A DNA stretch of 64,000 nt from Imbricaverruca yamaguchii (GCA_034440575.1 JAOTOL010001274.1:455685-519684); one strand, 5' to 3'. Positions 47,209-59,671 are shown, counted from the first letter of the stretch. Notes: a model not told the origin generated them from the letters alone. Translations and numbers: made by a program.

Positions 47209-48899
47209 TCACTCTCCAGTGTGGGCACTTATATGACTAACGAAGCTGGTCTTGTCAGCCAACACCATGTCACATGTCTCACACTTGTAGTGTCCCTCTC
47301 CGGTGTGTGTTTTCATGTGCATAACTAAGCTGGCCTGGACGGCGAACAACTTGTTACATTTCTCACACCGGTAAAGTCTCTCTCCAGCGTGGGCTCTCAT
47401 GTGTTGAACCAAAGTCACCGATCGAGGAAACTTTCTGGAGCACAGTTGGCACGTGTATGGACGCGGTTCGGAGTGCACTGCCATATGCCGAACCAAACTC
47501 GTCCTGAATCTAAAAGATCTGCCGCACGTGTAAGATCTCATTCCGGTGTGAGTTCCCACGTGACTAACGAGGTTGCCTTTCTGAGAAAATGACCTGTCAC
47601 ACGTCCCGCACTTATAAGGTCGCTCACCGGTGTGCACTCTGATATGTACAACCAAACTCTTCCTGGCAGTAAACGTCCTGCCGCACGCGTCGCACTTGTG
47701 AGGTCGCTCTCCGCTGTGGGTTTTCACGTGACTAACCAAGTTGCATTTTTTATGAAACGACGCATTGCAAGTCTCACACTTGTACGGCCGCTTCCCGGTG
47801 CAGGTTTGAACATGTGTAGCCAAGCTTGCGATGAAAGTAAACGCTCTCGCGCACGTGCCGCACCTGTAAGCTCGCTTTCCGGTGTGCCTTTTTATGTGTA
47901 CACCCAAACTCGTCTTGCTGGCAAAAGCCCTGTCGCATTCCTCACAATTGTAAGGTCTCTCTCCGGTATGGACTCTTAAATGTGCAACCAAACTCTTCCT
48001 GTCACTGAACGTCCTGGCGCACGTATCGCACTTGTGAGGTCTCTCTCCGGTGTGGGTTCTCATGTGACGAATTAAGTTGGCCTTCTCGGAAAACGACCTG
48101 TCACATGCTTCACATGTGTAAAGTCTTTCTCCAGTGTGGGTTCTCATGTGACGAACCATGTTGACCATCTTGGTAAACGGCCTGTTACATGTATCGCACG
48201 TGTAAGGTCCATGTCCGATGTGGGTTCTCATGTGAACAGTTAAGTAGGTCTTCGCGGTAAACGACCTGCCACATGTCTCGCACGTGTAAGGTCGCTCTCC
48301 TGTGTGGGTTCTGATGTGAATAACTAAGCGGGCCTTCTCCTTAAACGACCTGTCGGATGTCTCGCACGTGTAAGGTCGCTCTCCGGTGTGGATTCTCATG
48401 TGAATAACTAAGCTGGTCTTCGCGGCAAACGATCTGTCACATGTATCACAGGTGTAAGGTCGCTCTCCAGTGTGGGTCTTCACATGCCAAGCCAAATTCC
48501 TATTGGAAGTCTTGCCACACACCTCACAGCTGTACAGCTTCTTTGCAATCTGGTCACCGATTATCTGGTTTGAATGTCTGCCGCGACCACCACCGCTATT
48601 TGCTTTTGCACCCGCGTGTACTCTGCGGTGCTGAAGCAGGCATTCACGACCCGGCTTGCCACACACGTCACAGTCGTACGAACTCGCTGCCGGCTGAGTC
48701 TCGCGCTGCTGTGGTGAAGTATCGCTGGTGTCCACAGAGGAGAGTGCCGACTGGCGTGCTGCGGCGGTGTTGCCGGTGTCCACAGAGGAGAGACTGCTGC
48801 TGCTGTCGTTGGCACTGCTGACACCGAACTGCGATGCAATTCCAGAGGTTGTCGGCTGACCTAGAGGACGGTGCTCTCCGCAGTCGGAGCGAGACGCAC
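47209..48899 (-). CDS. ZNF-C: C2H2 zinc-finger exon, 17 finger units, several altered
   Basis: By family a nuclear DNA-binding protein. The exon starts after the tttcag acceptor at 48900-48905. Its N-terminus is almost identical to ZNF-A but carries a duplicated segment ([16 protein letters not shown] before VDTSDTS). Fingers 1 and 2 have only 10 residues between Cys and His pairs, and finger 2 lacks the conserved Phe. Finger 4 has CETS in place of the second Cys. Finger 10 ends HVQTC, a Cys replacing the last His and a possible C2HC finger. Finger 14 lacks three residues, including one Cys. The other fingers look sound. It ends SAHTGE*, covering fingers lost in ZNF-A. Its finger array is old and diverged from ZNF-A, while its first 70 or so codons are recent copies. 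Confidence 0.85.
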
Positions 48900-49925
48900 C
48901 TGAAACCCAAGCATCGATGTGTATTCAGGAGCATGCTACCCTTGGCAGCGAAGTCCTGAGTTTGTCCAACACAGGACATGTGAAACTTTGAACACTGAAT
49001 CAACAAATAACATGCCTTCAAGCGAAGAAGATAGTACGAATTCCTTTTATCATTTCAGATGCTGCGCTATGGAACTATAAAACTATTAGCACGCGCCCTG
49101 GAAGGCCTCTGAAAATTACGCGCACTGGAGGGGTGGGGGCGGATTCCGCCCCCTTAAGACCTCAGCTCCTATTAAAGCTGGAACAACGAAATTCGCAGGG
49201 TGGATAGGTACGGTAGTGAGCTCAATTGGGGGCAAATTGCATGACCTTAGGCCAATATCTTCAAGATCAAATGAGGTCGACAATGTCAAAATGTTCTGCT
49301 TTTGCGCGGCTTGGCTTGTCATTGTTATGGATCGTTGTAATTGTGTTCATATGCTCCAAGGTGGGCATCGCTGTGATACAAAACTCAGCATGTTTTGGGC
49401 ATTACCAATAATGCAATACAGATGCTAGACCCGACATTTGACCTCAGGTCACCTATATAGCAGGACTTTATCACGTCATTACCTTCTCCAATTACCGGAA
49501 CCTGGCCGCCCGCCCGACTGCTCCGTTGGGTGGCTAGGCGCAATCGACTTGGGTGGCTAGGCGCAAGTACATGAATAAAGTATGGAAACGCTTAGGCACA
49601 CAATGACAGTAGTTTTCAGGACGTGTAAGGAGTAACATGCAAAATGACATAAATTGCATGACAGTCATTTGCATCTATAACAACATTCCCGTTGACCAAG
49701 TTTTGTTCCATCAACCTGTCATGAACTTGACCTCGGTGACCTAACATGACTTTGAGACTATTCAACATAACAATATACATCATACAAGTCACTGGCGTTG
49801 CCAAGAACACTTCCCTTTTCCCAATATATGGGAATCGCATCAGCGCCGATTTCTGCCGTCTGGCGCTACGATTTAAAAAAATATTAACTCGAAAAATGTT
49901 AGGCCGATTTTTTAAAAGAAAATAA
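48900..49925. other. Spacer upstream of ZNF-C, copy 2 of the recent duplication
   Basis: About 98% identical to 34023-35091, with small indels. No gene. Confidence 0.6.
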
Positions 49926-50246
49926 ATTTGATCCGAGTTGTTGCTGGGGTGGCTTGAGGAGCCAGGGTTCTATTGCTAAGCAGAGCTTGTTGCGTGAACC
50001 CTGGCCCCGCCACCCGATCCATGAGCTCCAGTTCAACGGCAGAATTTAGACCGAAAGTTTAACGTGCCGCCAATGCACCGACACGGCCGCCCGGTAGCTC
50101 GCCCCCGGCCTTATCGGGCCAGCTGCCAATTGACACTCCCGGCCGGGGGCTAAATGCGAGCGCGCGAAGCGACTCGAACCCTGTGTTGCCAATACAGGGG
50201 AGACCGGTGCAGGCCAGCGCTCTAACCAACTGAGCTACCAGGGCGG
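49926..50246 (-). repeat. tRNA-derived SINE, copy 2
   Basis: Same element and insertion site as 35092-35410, with A box TAGCTCAGTTGG and B box GGTTCGAGTC on the minus strand. It was duplicated with its surroundings rather than inserted independently. Confidence 0.8.
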
Positions 50247-50470
50247 TTATTTTCGTTATTCTTGCTTTTTAATAACGCAACGGTCATTTCGAAGCAGGTA
50301 TGCAAACAATGGCGGAAAGTCTGAAATCATGTACGAAAAACCGGATGGATGGGCTTATTTCCCCCCTCCAGGGCGGGTGTTAAGTTACTGATACCACAGA
50401 AGTGGTGCGCGGACCTAAAAACCACGAACTGTTTGTCACACCATTTGGGGATCGGCACCACGAGGCAGTG

Positions 50471-50670
50471 TTCCGCTGCTCGTCTGAAGTACCTCTAAAA
50501 AGCAACTGTAGACTACGGTAAGTAAACTAAGGGTAAACTATGATAAAGTGTCCAAACGTCTAGAATATGCTTCCGCTGCTCGTCTGAAGTACCTCTAAAA
50601 AGCAACTGTAGACTACGGTAAGTAAACTAAGGGTAAACTATGATAAAGTGTCCAAACGTCTAGAATATGC
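50471..50670. repeat. Exact 100-bp tandem duplication specific to copy 2
   Basis: ttccgctgctcgtctgaagt through ctagaatatgc occurs twice back to back (50471-50570 and 50571-50670). Copy 1 of the large duplication has a different local 33-bp expansion instead (gggtaaactatgataa words near 35700-35750). The net 67-bp difference explains the change in offset between the two large copies. Confidence 0.95.
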
Positions 50671-51327
50671 TCCAGAGCATGAATTCAATCTGGGACTTTG
50701 GGGAAACACATGATAACCTACACAGGAGACTTCATCTGTGTGAGGCATGCGACACTGGTAAACAGATAACTACAACCGAAGACAGCGATAGATGAGCATC
50801 GTACTCTTTGACCGAGTACAGGAAGTCTTGAACTGGACCAGCACAGGGCACTTCACCACTCATTACCACGCACGGCGATGCAGGTTGTCCGAAGTGCAAA
50901 TTCGAGCGAACCCTGCTCGGAAATGTTGCACTTGCCGAGTCACTGTTTGCCACTTTCTAGTGTGCAAAAGTGCAAAGCCAACACAATATCTCAGATGCGA
51001 GTCGCAAGACTACCTATATTTCACCAGCACCATCCATGGTTACAACCGGCTCACAACCAATCCCGAGCACAGAATTCCAAACTTTATCGTTGACAACGCC
51101 ACATGAGCAATGTCGGTGTCAGGCGTCGTAAGAGGTCTCCTGAAACAAACTTCAGCACGCCCTTCCACCTCAGTTGCCAAGTGTTGAACCGTTCCTCCTG
51201 ATCCGTAATGTGGTGTCTCACTCGTGTGTCACGACACAGGAAGGTGATGACCCACGCTCCGGTGAAGGCCAGCATGTGCCTGACCAAGTTTCACTGGGCA
51301 GCAAACAACTCGCCACATTTGTAAGGA
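50671..51327 (-). other. Spacer, conserved 3' flank (copy 4) and degenerate last finger of ZNF-D
   Basis: 50858-51158 is the flank block that follows each finger exon. 51194-51327 is the same decayed finger as after ZNF-B. Confidence 0.65.
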
Positions 51328-53447
51328 CTATCCGGGGTGGACTCTTAAATGCACAGCCAAACTCCTCTGGGAACCAAACGACCCACCGCAAGTGACGCAC
51401 CTGTGTGGCCTCTCTCCCGTGTGGATTCCCATATGTGCGACCAAGCGTCCCTTGAAAGCAAACGCCCTGCCACACGTGTCACAACTGTAAGGTCTCTCTC
51501 CCGTATGGATTCTTCTATGTACACCCAAACTCGACTTGTTGGCAAAAACCCTGTCGCATTCCTCACAATTGTAAGGTCTCTCTCCGGTATGGACTCTTAA
51601 ATGTATAACCAAACTCCTCCTGTCACTGAACGTCCAGCCGCACGTATCGCACTTGTGACGTATCTCTCCGGTGTGGACTCTTAAATGTATAACCAAACTC
51701 CGCCTGGCGCTGAACGTCCTGCTGCACGTGTCGCATCTATAAGGTCTCTCTCCGGTGTGGGTTCTCAAGTGACAAATTAAGGAAGCCCTCCCGGCAAACG
51801 ACCTGTTACATGTATCGCACGTGTAAGGTCTCTCTCCGGTATGGACCCTTAAATGTGCAACCAAACTCGTCCTGGCACTGAACGTCCTGCCGCACGTATC
51901 GCACTTGTGAGGTTTCTCTCCGGTGTTGACATGGGTTCTCGTGTGACGAATAATGTGGGCCTTCTTGGTAAACGACCTGTTACATGTATCGCACGTGTAA
52001 GGTCTCTCTCCTGTGTGGGTTTTCATGTGAGTAACTAAGCGGGTCTTTTCGATAAACGACCTGTCACATGTATCGCAAGTGTAAGGTCTCTCTCCGGTGT
52101 GGGCTCTCATGTGAGCAGCTAAGCGGGCCTTCGCGGGAAACGAACAGTCACATATCTCGCACGTGTAAGGTCGCTCTCCTGTGTGGATTCTCATGTGAAC
52201 AACTAAGGAGGCCTTCCCGGTAAACGACTTATCACATGCCTCGCACGTGTAAGGTCGCTCTCCTGTGTGGGTTCTCATGTGAATAACTAAGCTGCGCTTC
52301 TCGATAAACGACCTGCCACATTTCTCGCACGTGTAAGGTCGCTCTCCTGTGTGGGTTCTCATGTGAATAACTAAGCGAATCTTCTCGGCAAACGACCTGT
52401 TACATGTCTCGCACGTGTAAGGCCGCTCTCCGGTGTGGGTTTTTATGTGAGTAACTAAGCCGTTCTTTTCGATAAACGACCTGTCACACGTCTCGCACGT
52501 GTAAGGTCGCTCCCCTGTGTGGGTTCTCATGTGAATAACTAAGCGGGTCTTCTGGGTAAACGACCTGGCACATGTCTCGCACGTGTAAGGTCGCTCTCCG
52601 GTGTGGGTTCTCGTGTGACGAATCATGTGGGCCTTCTTGGTAAACGACCTGTTACATGTCTGGCACGTGTAAGGTCGCTCTCCTGCGTGGGTTTTCATGT
52701 GAGTAACTAAGCGGGTCTTTTCGATAAACGACCTGTCACATGTCTCGCACGTGTAAGGTCGCTCCCCTGTGTGGGTTCTCATGTGAATAACTAAGCAAGC
52801 CTTCTCGGTAAACGACCTGTCACATGTCTCGCACTTGTAAGGTCGCTCCCCTGTGTGGGTTCTCATGTGAATAACTAAGCAGGCCTTCTCGGTAAACGAC
52901 CTGTCACATGTCTCGCACGTGTAAGGTCGCTCCCCTGTGTGGGTTCTCATGTGAATAACTAAGCAGGCCTTCTCGGTAAACGACCTGTCACATGTCTCGC
53001 ACGTGTAAGGTCGCTCCCCAGTGTGGGTTCTCATATGCCGAGCCATATTCTTATTGAAAGTCTTGCCGCACACCTCACAGCTGTACGGCTTCTCTCCTTT
53101 GAGAGTTATCAAGGACCTCTCAGGGTTGAGAATCTGGTCACTGATTATCTGGTTTGAATACCTGCCGCGACTACCACCGCTATATGCCTTCGCACCCGCG
53201 TGCACTCTGCGGTGCTGAAGCAGACATCCACGTCTCTTGAACACCTTGCCACACACGTCACAGTCGTACGAACTCGCTGTCGGCTGAGTCTCGGGTTGCT
53301 GTGGTGAAGTATCCCCGGTGTGCACAGAGCAGAGACTGCTGTTGCCGTCGTTGGCGCAATTAATACCAAACTGCGATGCAATTCCAGAAGTTGTCGGTTG
53401 ACCTAGAAGACGGTTCTTTTCGCAGTCAGAGCGAGACGCAGTTGCAC
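51328..53447 (-). CDS. ZNF-D: C2H2 zinc-finger exon, 22 fingers, recent copy of ZNF-B
   Basis: Same architecture as ZNF-B: acceptor tttcag at 53448-53453, Ser/Thr/Gln-rich start, isolated first finger, short second finger and 20 regular fingers, ending HLRVHPG. About 12 residues differ from ZNF-B by my alignment. Four are at DNA-contact positions: finger 3 position 3 (Arg to Cys), finger 11 position 6 (Thr to Ile), finger 13 position -1 (Gly to Ala) and finger 15 position 2 (His to Ala). Five differences cluster in finger 15 and its linker, which here resembles finger 7 of the same protein and suggests gene conversion. No in-frame ATG; an upstream exon is required. Open throughout, so probably functional or recently so. 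Confidence 0.9.
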
Positions 53448-53543
53448 CTGAAACCCAAGCAGCAATGTGTATTCAGGAGCATGCTACCCTTGGCAGCGAA
53501 GAGGAAGTCCTGAGTTGGTCCAACACAGGATACGTGAAACTTC

Positions 53544-53733
53544 CGACACTTGGGTGGTATTATTGAGTGGTTCACGACGCACTTTATGCAAATTAACGGC
53601 TAATGGCGCCGCCCACACTGTTTCGCCGGTGGATCGCGGGATTGGGAAATGTCCCGAGAGGCGCTAGTGTCGAACCCGGGACCTTTGGTACCCAGAGCCC
53701 AACACCATAACCACTCGGCCATCCCAGTCCCAA
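53544..53733 (-). repeat. Ser/Leu-tRNA-like SINE, copy 2
   Basis: Same insertion as 38641-38830, carried along by the segmental duplication. Confidence 0.8.
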
Positions 53734-54506
53734 ATTTTCAACACTGAATCAACAACTAACGTGCCTTGAAAGCGTAGAAGAGAGAAGACACGAATAGTAC
53801 GACTTACATTTATCATTTACGAATCTGCGCTAGGTAACTATAGAAATCCTAACTTAACTGATGCCACAGAAGTGGAGCACGGACCCCGGGTGGATGAACT
53901 GTTTGTCACACCATTTCGGTATCGGCACAACGAAGGGACGTTCCACTGCTTAGGCAAAGTACCTCTAAAAAGCAATTGTAGACTAGTGTAAATAAACTAC
54001 GGGCAAACTACGTTGCAGTGTCCACACATATAAAATATGCTCCAGAGCGTGTATTCAATCGGAGACTTTGCAGCAACACATGATAACCTACACATGAGAA
54101 TGACTGTATCAGTGCGAGGCATGCAATACCGGTAAGCCGTTAACTACAACCCAACGCAGCGATATATGCACATCGTACTCTTTGACTTCTTTGACCGGGT
54201 ACAGGAGCTTTAAACTGGAGTAGCTCGGTGTATCTGACATTATTTACACTGCATTAACAAATACTATGCTTTCAAGGTGTCCCAAAGACAACTCACGAAT
54301 ATCACCATCGTTGTGTATCATTTGAGACGCTGTGCTAAGTATCTAAACAATTGTTGAGTTACTTATCAACAGTATTGCTATGCCACCTAGCGCGGTACAC
54401 GGACCCGACGAAGCTGAACTGTTTGTCAGACAATTTCCGCGAGGTAGTTCACACTGTTCAGGAAAACTACCGGTAATGATGAGGCGGTATGTCAGACGCA
54501 GCACCT
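53734..54506. other. Spacer upstream of ZNF-D
   Basis: Near identical to 38831-39603. No gene. Confidence 0.6.
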
Positions 54507-54773
54507 GTACCGCCCGGTGAGCTGACACGGTATCACCGTACCGTCCGGTGAGCTGACACGGTTTACCGCCCGGTGAGCTTACAAGGGTATCACCGTACCG
54601 CCCGGTGACCTACACGGTATCACCGTACCGCCCGGTGAGCTGACACGGTATCACCGTACCGCCCGGTGAGCCGACACGGTATCACCGTACCGCCAGGTGA
54701 GCCGACACGGTATCACCGTATCGCCCGGTGAGCTGACACGGTATCACCGTACCGCCCGGTGAGCTGACACGGG
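54507..54773. repeat. 31-bp palindromic minisatellite, about 8.5 units (copy 2)
   Basis: Same unit as at 39604-39907, with fewer copies and two broken units near 54560-54615. Confidence 0.95.
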
Positions 54774-55048
54774 CGCCCGGTGTACCGTGAGCACGGGTGT
54801 ACCCGTAGTCATGGCCACTGGCATTGATCGACAACCACCACGGCCTTGGCAAAGGCTCGGGCTACTCATGGCCTTTCTGGTTTTGGAGTGTGAAATCGCA
54901 GCACAAATTACCATAACTCAACGGTTTAAACCTGGGCGCGTACCATCACTAAGAAACCAAATCCATGGGCGCATGTGCAGGTGGTAATTTTAAACCACCA
55001 TTGGCCTCACATATCTGCATGGCCTAGAAACACAGGCACTAAGACAAT

Positions 55049-56031
55049 GGGTCTGTTCCCGTGGCTCCACTAACCTCCACAAACCTCCACTGGTCGTTCC
55101 CGTGGCCAACCCAGTGGAGATTTTTCCTCCACCAACCTCCACCAGTGGAGCAAAAGCTCCACCAGCCGAGGAGCAGGGTCCAATTGTGATTTTTCAGTGG
55201 AGCTCAATCATGGCGCACTAGTTTCATATATTTGCACGTAAACAACGTCCTTCGTCATATGAATCTCATCTTCCTGCGTCAACTGAATACCAGGATCATC
55301 CTTCGCAATGCAAATATGAAATTACAACTATGAACAATAATAGAAGTAGCAGATGCAGACCACAAAGCATCCTTTTTGTGGCCTTTGATATACGTCATTC
55401 GTCCTAAGGGCAAGATGTCACTTTACCGGCGGGACCGCCGCAATCCCCGAGCCGCAACTGCCGCAATGCGGCGCCAACTAAGATTGCACTCAAGCCCGAT
55501 CGAGGAGGTCGAGAAAGTTGGGATGGGGAAAAGCCAGCATCGGGTAGAAAAGCGTCTCGGGGCCCAGGTAGCCAGACACCAGATTATATGCTGTACATTA
55601 AGAAGGTAGGCTGTAACCAATCACAAAACTGTGGAGACGACTCCTGGTGCTCAACCGAGATGGAAGAAAGATTGCTTGGTTCATCCCATAGGCAAAAGGA
55701 ACATCAGTTCTCCCTACGGTTCCTGAGGGCCCCCTACATCGCTAGAAATAAAGACAATTTTGGGACTCGTATTATAAGTCATACTATATTCTATATTCAT
55801 ACTCTATATACTCTATACTCTATACTATATTCATTGTGTGATCATCTGGACAAACATTTAAGGAGCAATTTGATCAATAGCGCCAGATACCGCGCCAAAC
55901 ACTTCCTTTTTGTCGCAGAATTCAGACCGCTGTCAGCTGATTTCTCCACCGGTCGTTCCCGTGGGCAGGTCTCAACTAGCCTCAACTAACCTCCACTGAG
56001 TTCCTTCTGGTGGAGCCACGGGAACAGACCC
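55049..56031. mobile_element. Non-autonomous TIR DNA transposon (copy 2)
   Basis: Same insertion as 40183-41164, with the AAT target duplication at 55046-55048 and 56032-56034. It was duplicated with the segment. Confidence 0.88.
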
Positions 56032-57092
56032 AATGCAAACGCTGGTATAAACCGGCGGTATAGGACAGACTAGGTTCGGGTTCTACCACCACTTGCCGTT
56101 ACTTTGTCAGGAACATACACATCACGCCACCTGGGCAATTGCACGGGGTAGTGATAGATAGAGGGCCAGTGATCAGGCATGAACCTCCCGGCAAGCCTAC
56201 CAATGCTGATGAACCTGTGTACTAACAGATCGCGTCTCGCCAGAAACGAATGTCAAGACTCACCGGTTATGGTCCCCAGCTGTTGTTCCCGTGTGGTCGA
56301 TGTATTGGCGTCTCTGAAAACGAGCACATATACGTGGGTCACGGTCACAATAAACTTAGGTGACCTGTAGTCCATACGTAGCACGAGACCGCTGGTTTTT
56401 AAGCCACATGGGCACATGAACTGCATCTGCCGTACAGCGTCCACATCTTGAATCGAGCGCACAATTACCAACCAGACAGTGGGGTTGGCGTAACAAGCCT
56501 AGGTATACAGAGGTCATCTGGCCTCAACAGTGACAACTGGGCAGTTCTGATCTTATAGCGTACAAATCACCCAGACATTGAGTGTGTGCATGGGGGAGAG
56601 GGTCATACCATTCAGATAACTTTATGTCCAGGCGAAATGAAAAGTTCTCTGACATTTACGGTGGTCGACTGATCCTTCAGTAATTCCTAAAACAAAATCG
56701 AAACACCCCCGAAGTGACGTAACCGACTCAAGGTCAGGTCCACGAGTAAGATGCCAGGGAAGCTCAAAGCTTTGGTGTGATTGTTTTGAGGCAATAACGA
56801 TAGTGCCGATGAACTCCTCCCGTTAAAATGTCTCCGTGTCTCGAGCCTCAAACACTCGACCACTGGTCGTTGTCTACCCTGACGTTCACCTATTGCGAGT
56901 GGGCTAGTTCAGGAACACAAAGGGCATAGTGCAACGGGTATGAACTAAGAGTAGAAATTGAATGCTGCCTTCGGACTTCCATGTTTTAGATAGACCGATA
57001 TTTGGGTTTAAGGGCGCTTCGACCAAAACTGCTGCCGAGTTTAAAAGGCTTCATCACGCGCAGATACCGGGGAATGGCTGGTTTCGATTCTA
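56032..57092. other. Duplicated spacer, nothing recognised
   Basis: Near identical to 41165-42225. Confidence 0.5.
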
Positions 57093-57788
57093 GGACAAAT
57101 GTGCGTAAGGACAAATGTGCGTATTGCAGATGTGCGTAAGCAAATGCATGTAAGCAAATGTACGTAAGCAATTGTAAATGTACGGAAGCAAATATAAATA
57201 TACGTAAGCAAATGTACGTAAGCAAATATACGTAAGCAAATGTACGTAAGCGCAGATGTACGTCTGGGAATTATTATATAAGCGCAGATGTATGTATGGC
57301 TAAGTTACGTAAGCGCAAACGTACGTATGCGCAAAAGTACGTATGCGCAAATGTACCTAAGCGAAAATTACGTGTGTGCAAGAGTACGTAAACGCAAAAG
57401 TACGTAGGCGTAAATTCACGTAGGCGCAAATGCACGCAAGCGCAAATGCACGTATGCGCAAAAAGTACGTATGCGGAAATGTACGTAAACGCAAATGTAC
57501 GTCAGCGCAAAAGTACGTAAGCGCAAATGAGCGTATGCGCAAATATACGCAAGCGCAAAAGTACGTATGCGGAAATGAATACGTACATTTGCACATTTGC
57601 ACATTTGCATACATTTGTGGATACGTACTTCTGCGCATCCGTAAATTTGCGCTTACATATATTTGCACAAACATACATTTCCGACGTACATTTGCGCTTA
57701 CGCACATTGGCCATACGTGCATCTGCGTTTCCGCACATTTGCATGCGTACATCTGCCATACGTTCATTTGCTTTACGTGCATTTGTCG
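57093..57788. mobile_element. Foldback-like inverted minisatellite (copy 2)
   Basis: Same structure as 42226-42937, with the orientation switch near 57580. It is slightly shorter because part of the right arm is missing. Confidence 0.7.
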
Positions 57789-58864
57789 GGTTACCATAGT
57801 TTCGGCTGGGATGGTGAAGGTGAACGTAGACGCTCCAACCCTACCCAGTAGAACTGGGAATATACACATAAAGGCCCAGGAAGTAGCATACTGGCTATTC
57901 CGCTGCCCCCCCCCCCCCCCCCCCCACCCCAAGATACCAGCACAGCTGTAGGGAACGCCGGCCCCAAGAATCATAAATGGGAGTATTTGTCCGAACCTAG
58001 CCCACAACAACAGGCATAATGAAAAAGAAACCGCCTGCGACACGGTTAATTGGCATCCCATTTGCAGCACCAACGCGGCTGGTAAAATGTATGAATACTG
58101 CAGCAAGCCGCCAGAAAGCTTCCATGTCTGTGGATGGTGCAGCACACCACACAAAAACCCAGGCCAAAGAGGACTGCTTACTCGTGTGTGGCGACAGGTG
58201 TGAAGACGGGCAAAGCGTGCGGTCGAGACGATGGACCAATGGAGACGAGATCTCCCATCGGCCCGCCCACCGGCGCCAGCGGATCGGTCGCCATGGCGAC
58301 AGAGGTCGGCCCATCCTGTATGTACAGAAGGGTTGTCAGGGCCATGCAGAGTGGCCGCAGTCACCAGGGTATCGGTCCAGACCCACCAAGAACACTTACT
58401 GGCAGTTGCATTTTTCATTCTATCATATTAGTATTCTAAATTGCATCCTGAACGGAAACCAAGCTGTTGGTACGAATGTGCGAACTTCGGCACACCTCGT
58501 ATATCTCCTGGGTAGGCAATCACGCACTACGCGAACCACGAGCAGTATTTACTCCAACTGCCGGACATCTGCAGTGACACTCACTTCCGAAACACCGAGG
58601 TAACTCTCCCCACTCGTACACCAACGATCCGGTCCATTAGTTGAACGAACATTGGTGTGTCCCTCATTTGAAAACGATGTATTGGCGGAGAGATAGCAAA
58701 TACACCGTGAAACGTCATTCCATTGCAAATAACGCCCAAGCCAAGGCACGCACTGGGGCCAGGTTTCATCAACAAACGGAAACGATGTGCATAAGTGTTT
58801 CTAGCAGAGCGTTAGTCTCTTCTGACAGTGCTTAAAAACGTAAGCTTCATGCTCATGAGCTCAC
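57789..58864. other. Conserved duplicated segment of uncertain coding status (copy 2)
   Basis: Counterpart of 42938-44008. A longer poly-C run (about 20 C near 57905-57925) joins minus-strand frames into one 353-codon stretch that also reads into the inverted minisatellite, so its length is not evidence of a gene. Confidence 0.35.
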
Positions 58865-59055
58865 CATTTCATCATCACAGCGTTTGATGTTCAGACGGAG
58901 GCGATGATAAGCGGGCCATGTACATCCTGACCGGATCATCGCGTCCCCATCGCCATCTTTTGTAGCATCGCCAAACTCCGACTTGATTGTTGTGCACGCA
59001 GGTGACAGCAATAATTGATCCATGTCCATAGTTATGTTTTGTGATATAGATGACA
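58865..59055 (-). CDS. Candidate first coding exon of a zinc-finger gene (copy 2)
   Basis: Identical in layout to 44009-44199: pyrimidine-rich acceptor, ATG, 55 codons and the GTGAGC donor. One amino-acid change (GCTRP to GCTWP). It lies upstream of ZNF-C and ZNF-D on the same strand. Preserved splice signals in both copies support function, but recent duplication weakens that argument. Confidence 0.42.
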
Positions 59056-59606
59056 CTGGGGAATGAGAAATCGGTCAGTCATTCGTATTATGTGGGGATA
59101 AACAGCCAACCTACGAGTGTGTTGCCACATATTTTGGCGTGAATTATTGACGGTTCGGTGCTCACAGCTTGTTCAATTTGTTTGCGTCAACTGCTGCTGG
59201 CAAGATGTCCCTTCAAGCCTTTCACATCACGAACTCTAGCCAGACAGCCGGAGAAGACGAGAAGAGGTGAACACACACGATGGTACGAACAACTAGACCA
59301 CAATGTGCACCCACCAAAACCATCGAACACCGAATACCAGGCTAAGCAAATCTTCGAATGATCGTGATATGAGCCAACATTACTCGGTTTTCGAGCCAGG
59401 TGCAAGTCTAGCTTTATTTCGTCTTGCTCGCATTTGCTGCTGGAAACACTGCTGTACGGTGCATGGATGGATATCTCCCGCGAAGCCAGGGGGTGGAAAT
59501 CTTTATTTTCACCTCATACTTTCAGACTGAATTGTGAAAATGGCAATTTAACATCAACAGAGGACACAAACAGGGGTCCAGACCCCCGACCCATCCGGAA
59601 CCTCCA
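59056..59606. other. Upstream flank of copy 2; end of the recent duplication
   Basis: Similarity to copy 1 ends at ggaacctcca (59606). Small local differences lie near 59455-59480. Confidence 0.6.
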
Positions 59607-59671
59607 TTTCCGTGATCACGATCATTCGATCATTCATATCACGATCATTCGATTCATCATATCACGATCAT
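59607..59671. repeat. Junction repeat (atcacgatcattcga, three imperfect copies)
   Basis: A short AT-rich tandem repeat joins copy 2 to the third unit, exactly where a zinc-finger exon would lie by homology. Confidence 0.8.

Noticed and set aside
57357..58418. 353-codon minus-strand frame
   Set aside because: It runs through a length-variable poly-C tract and the inverted minisatellite. The corresponding frame in copy 1 is split, and no domain is recognised.
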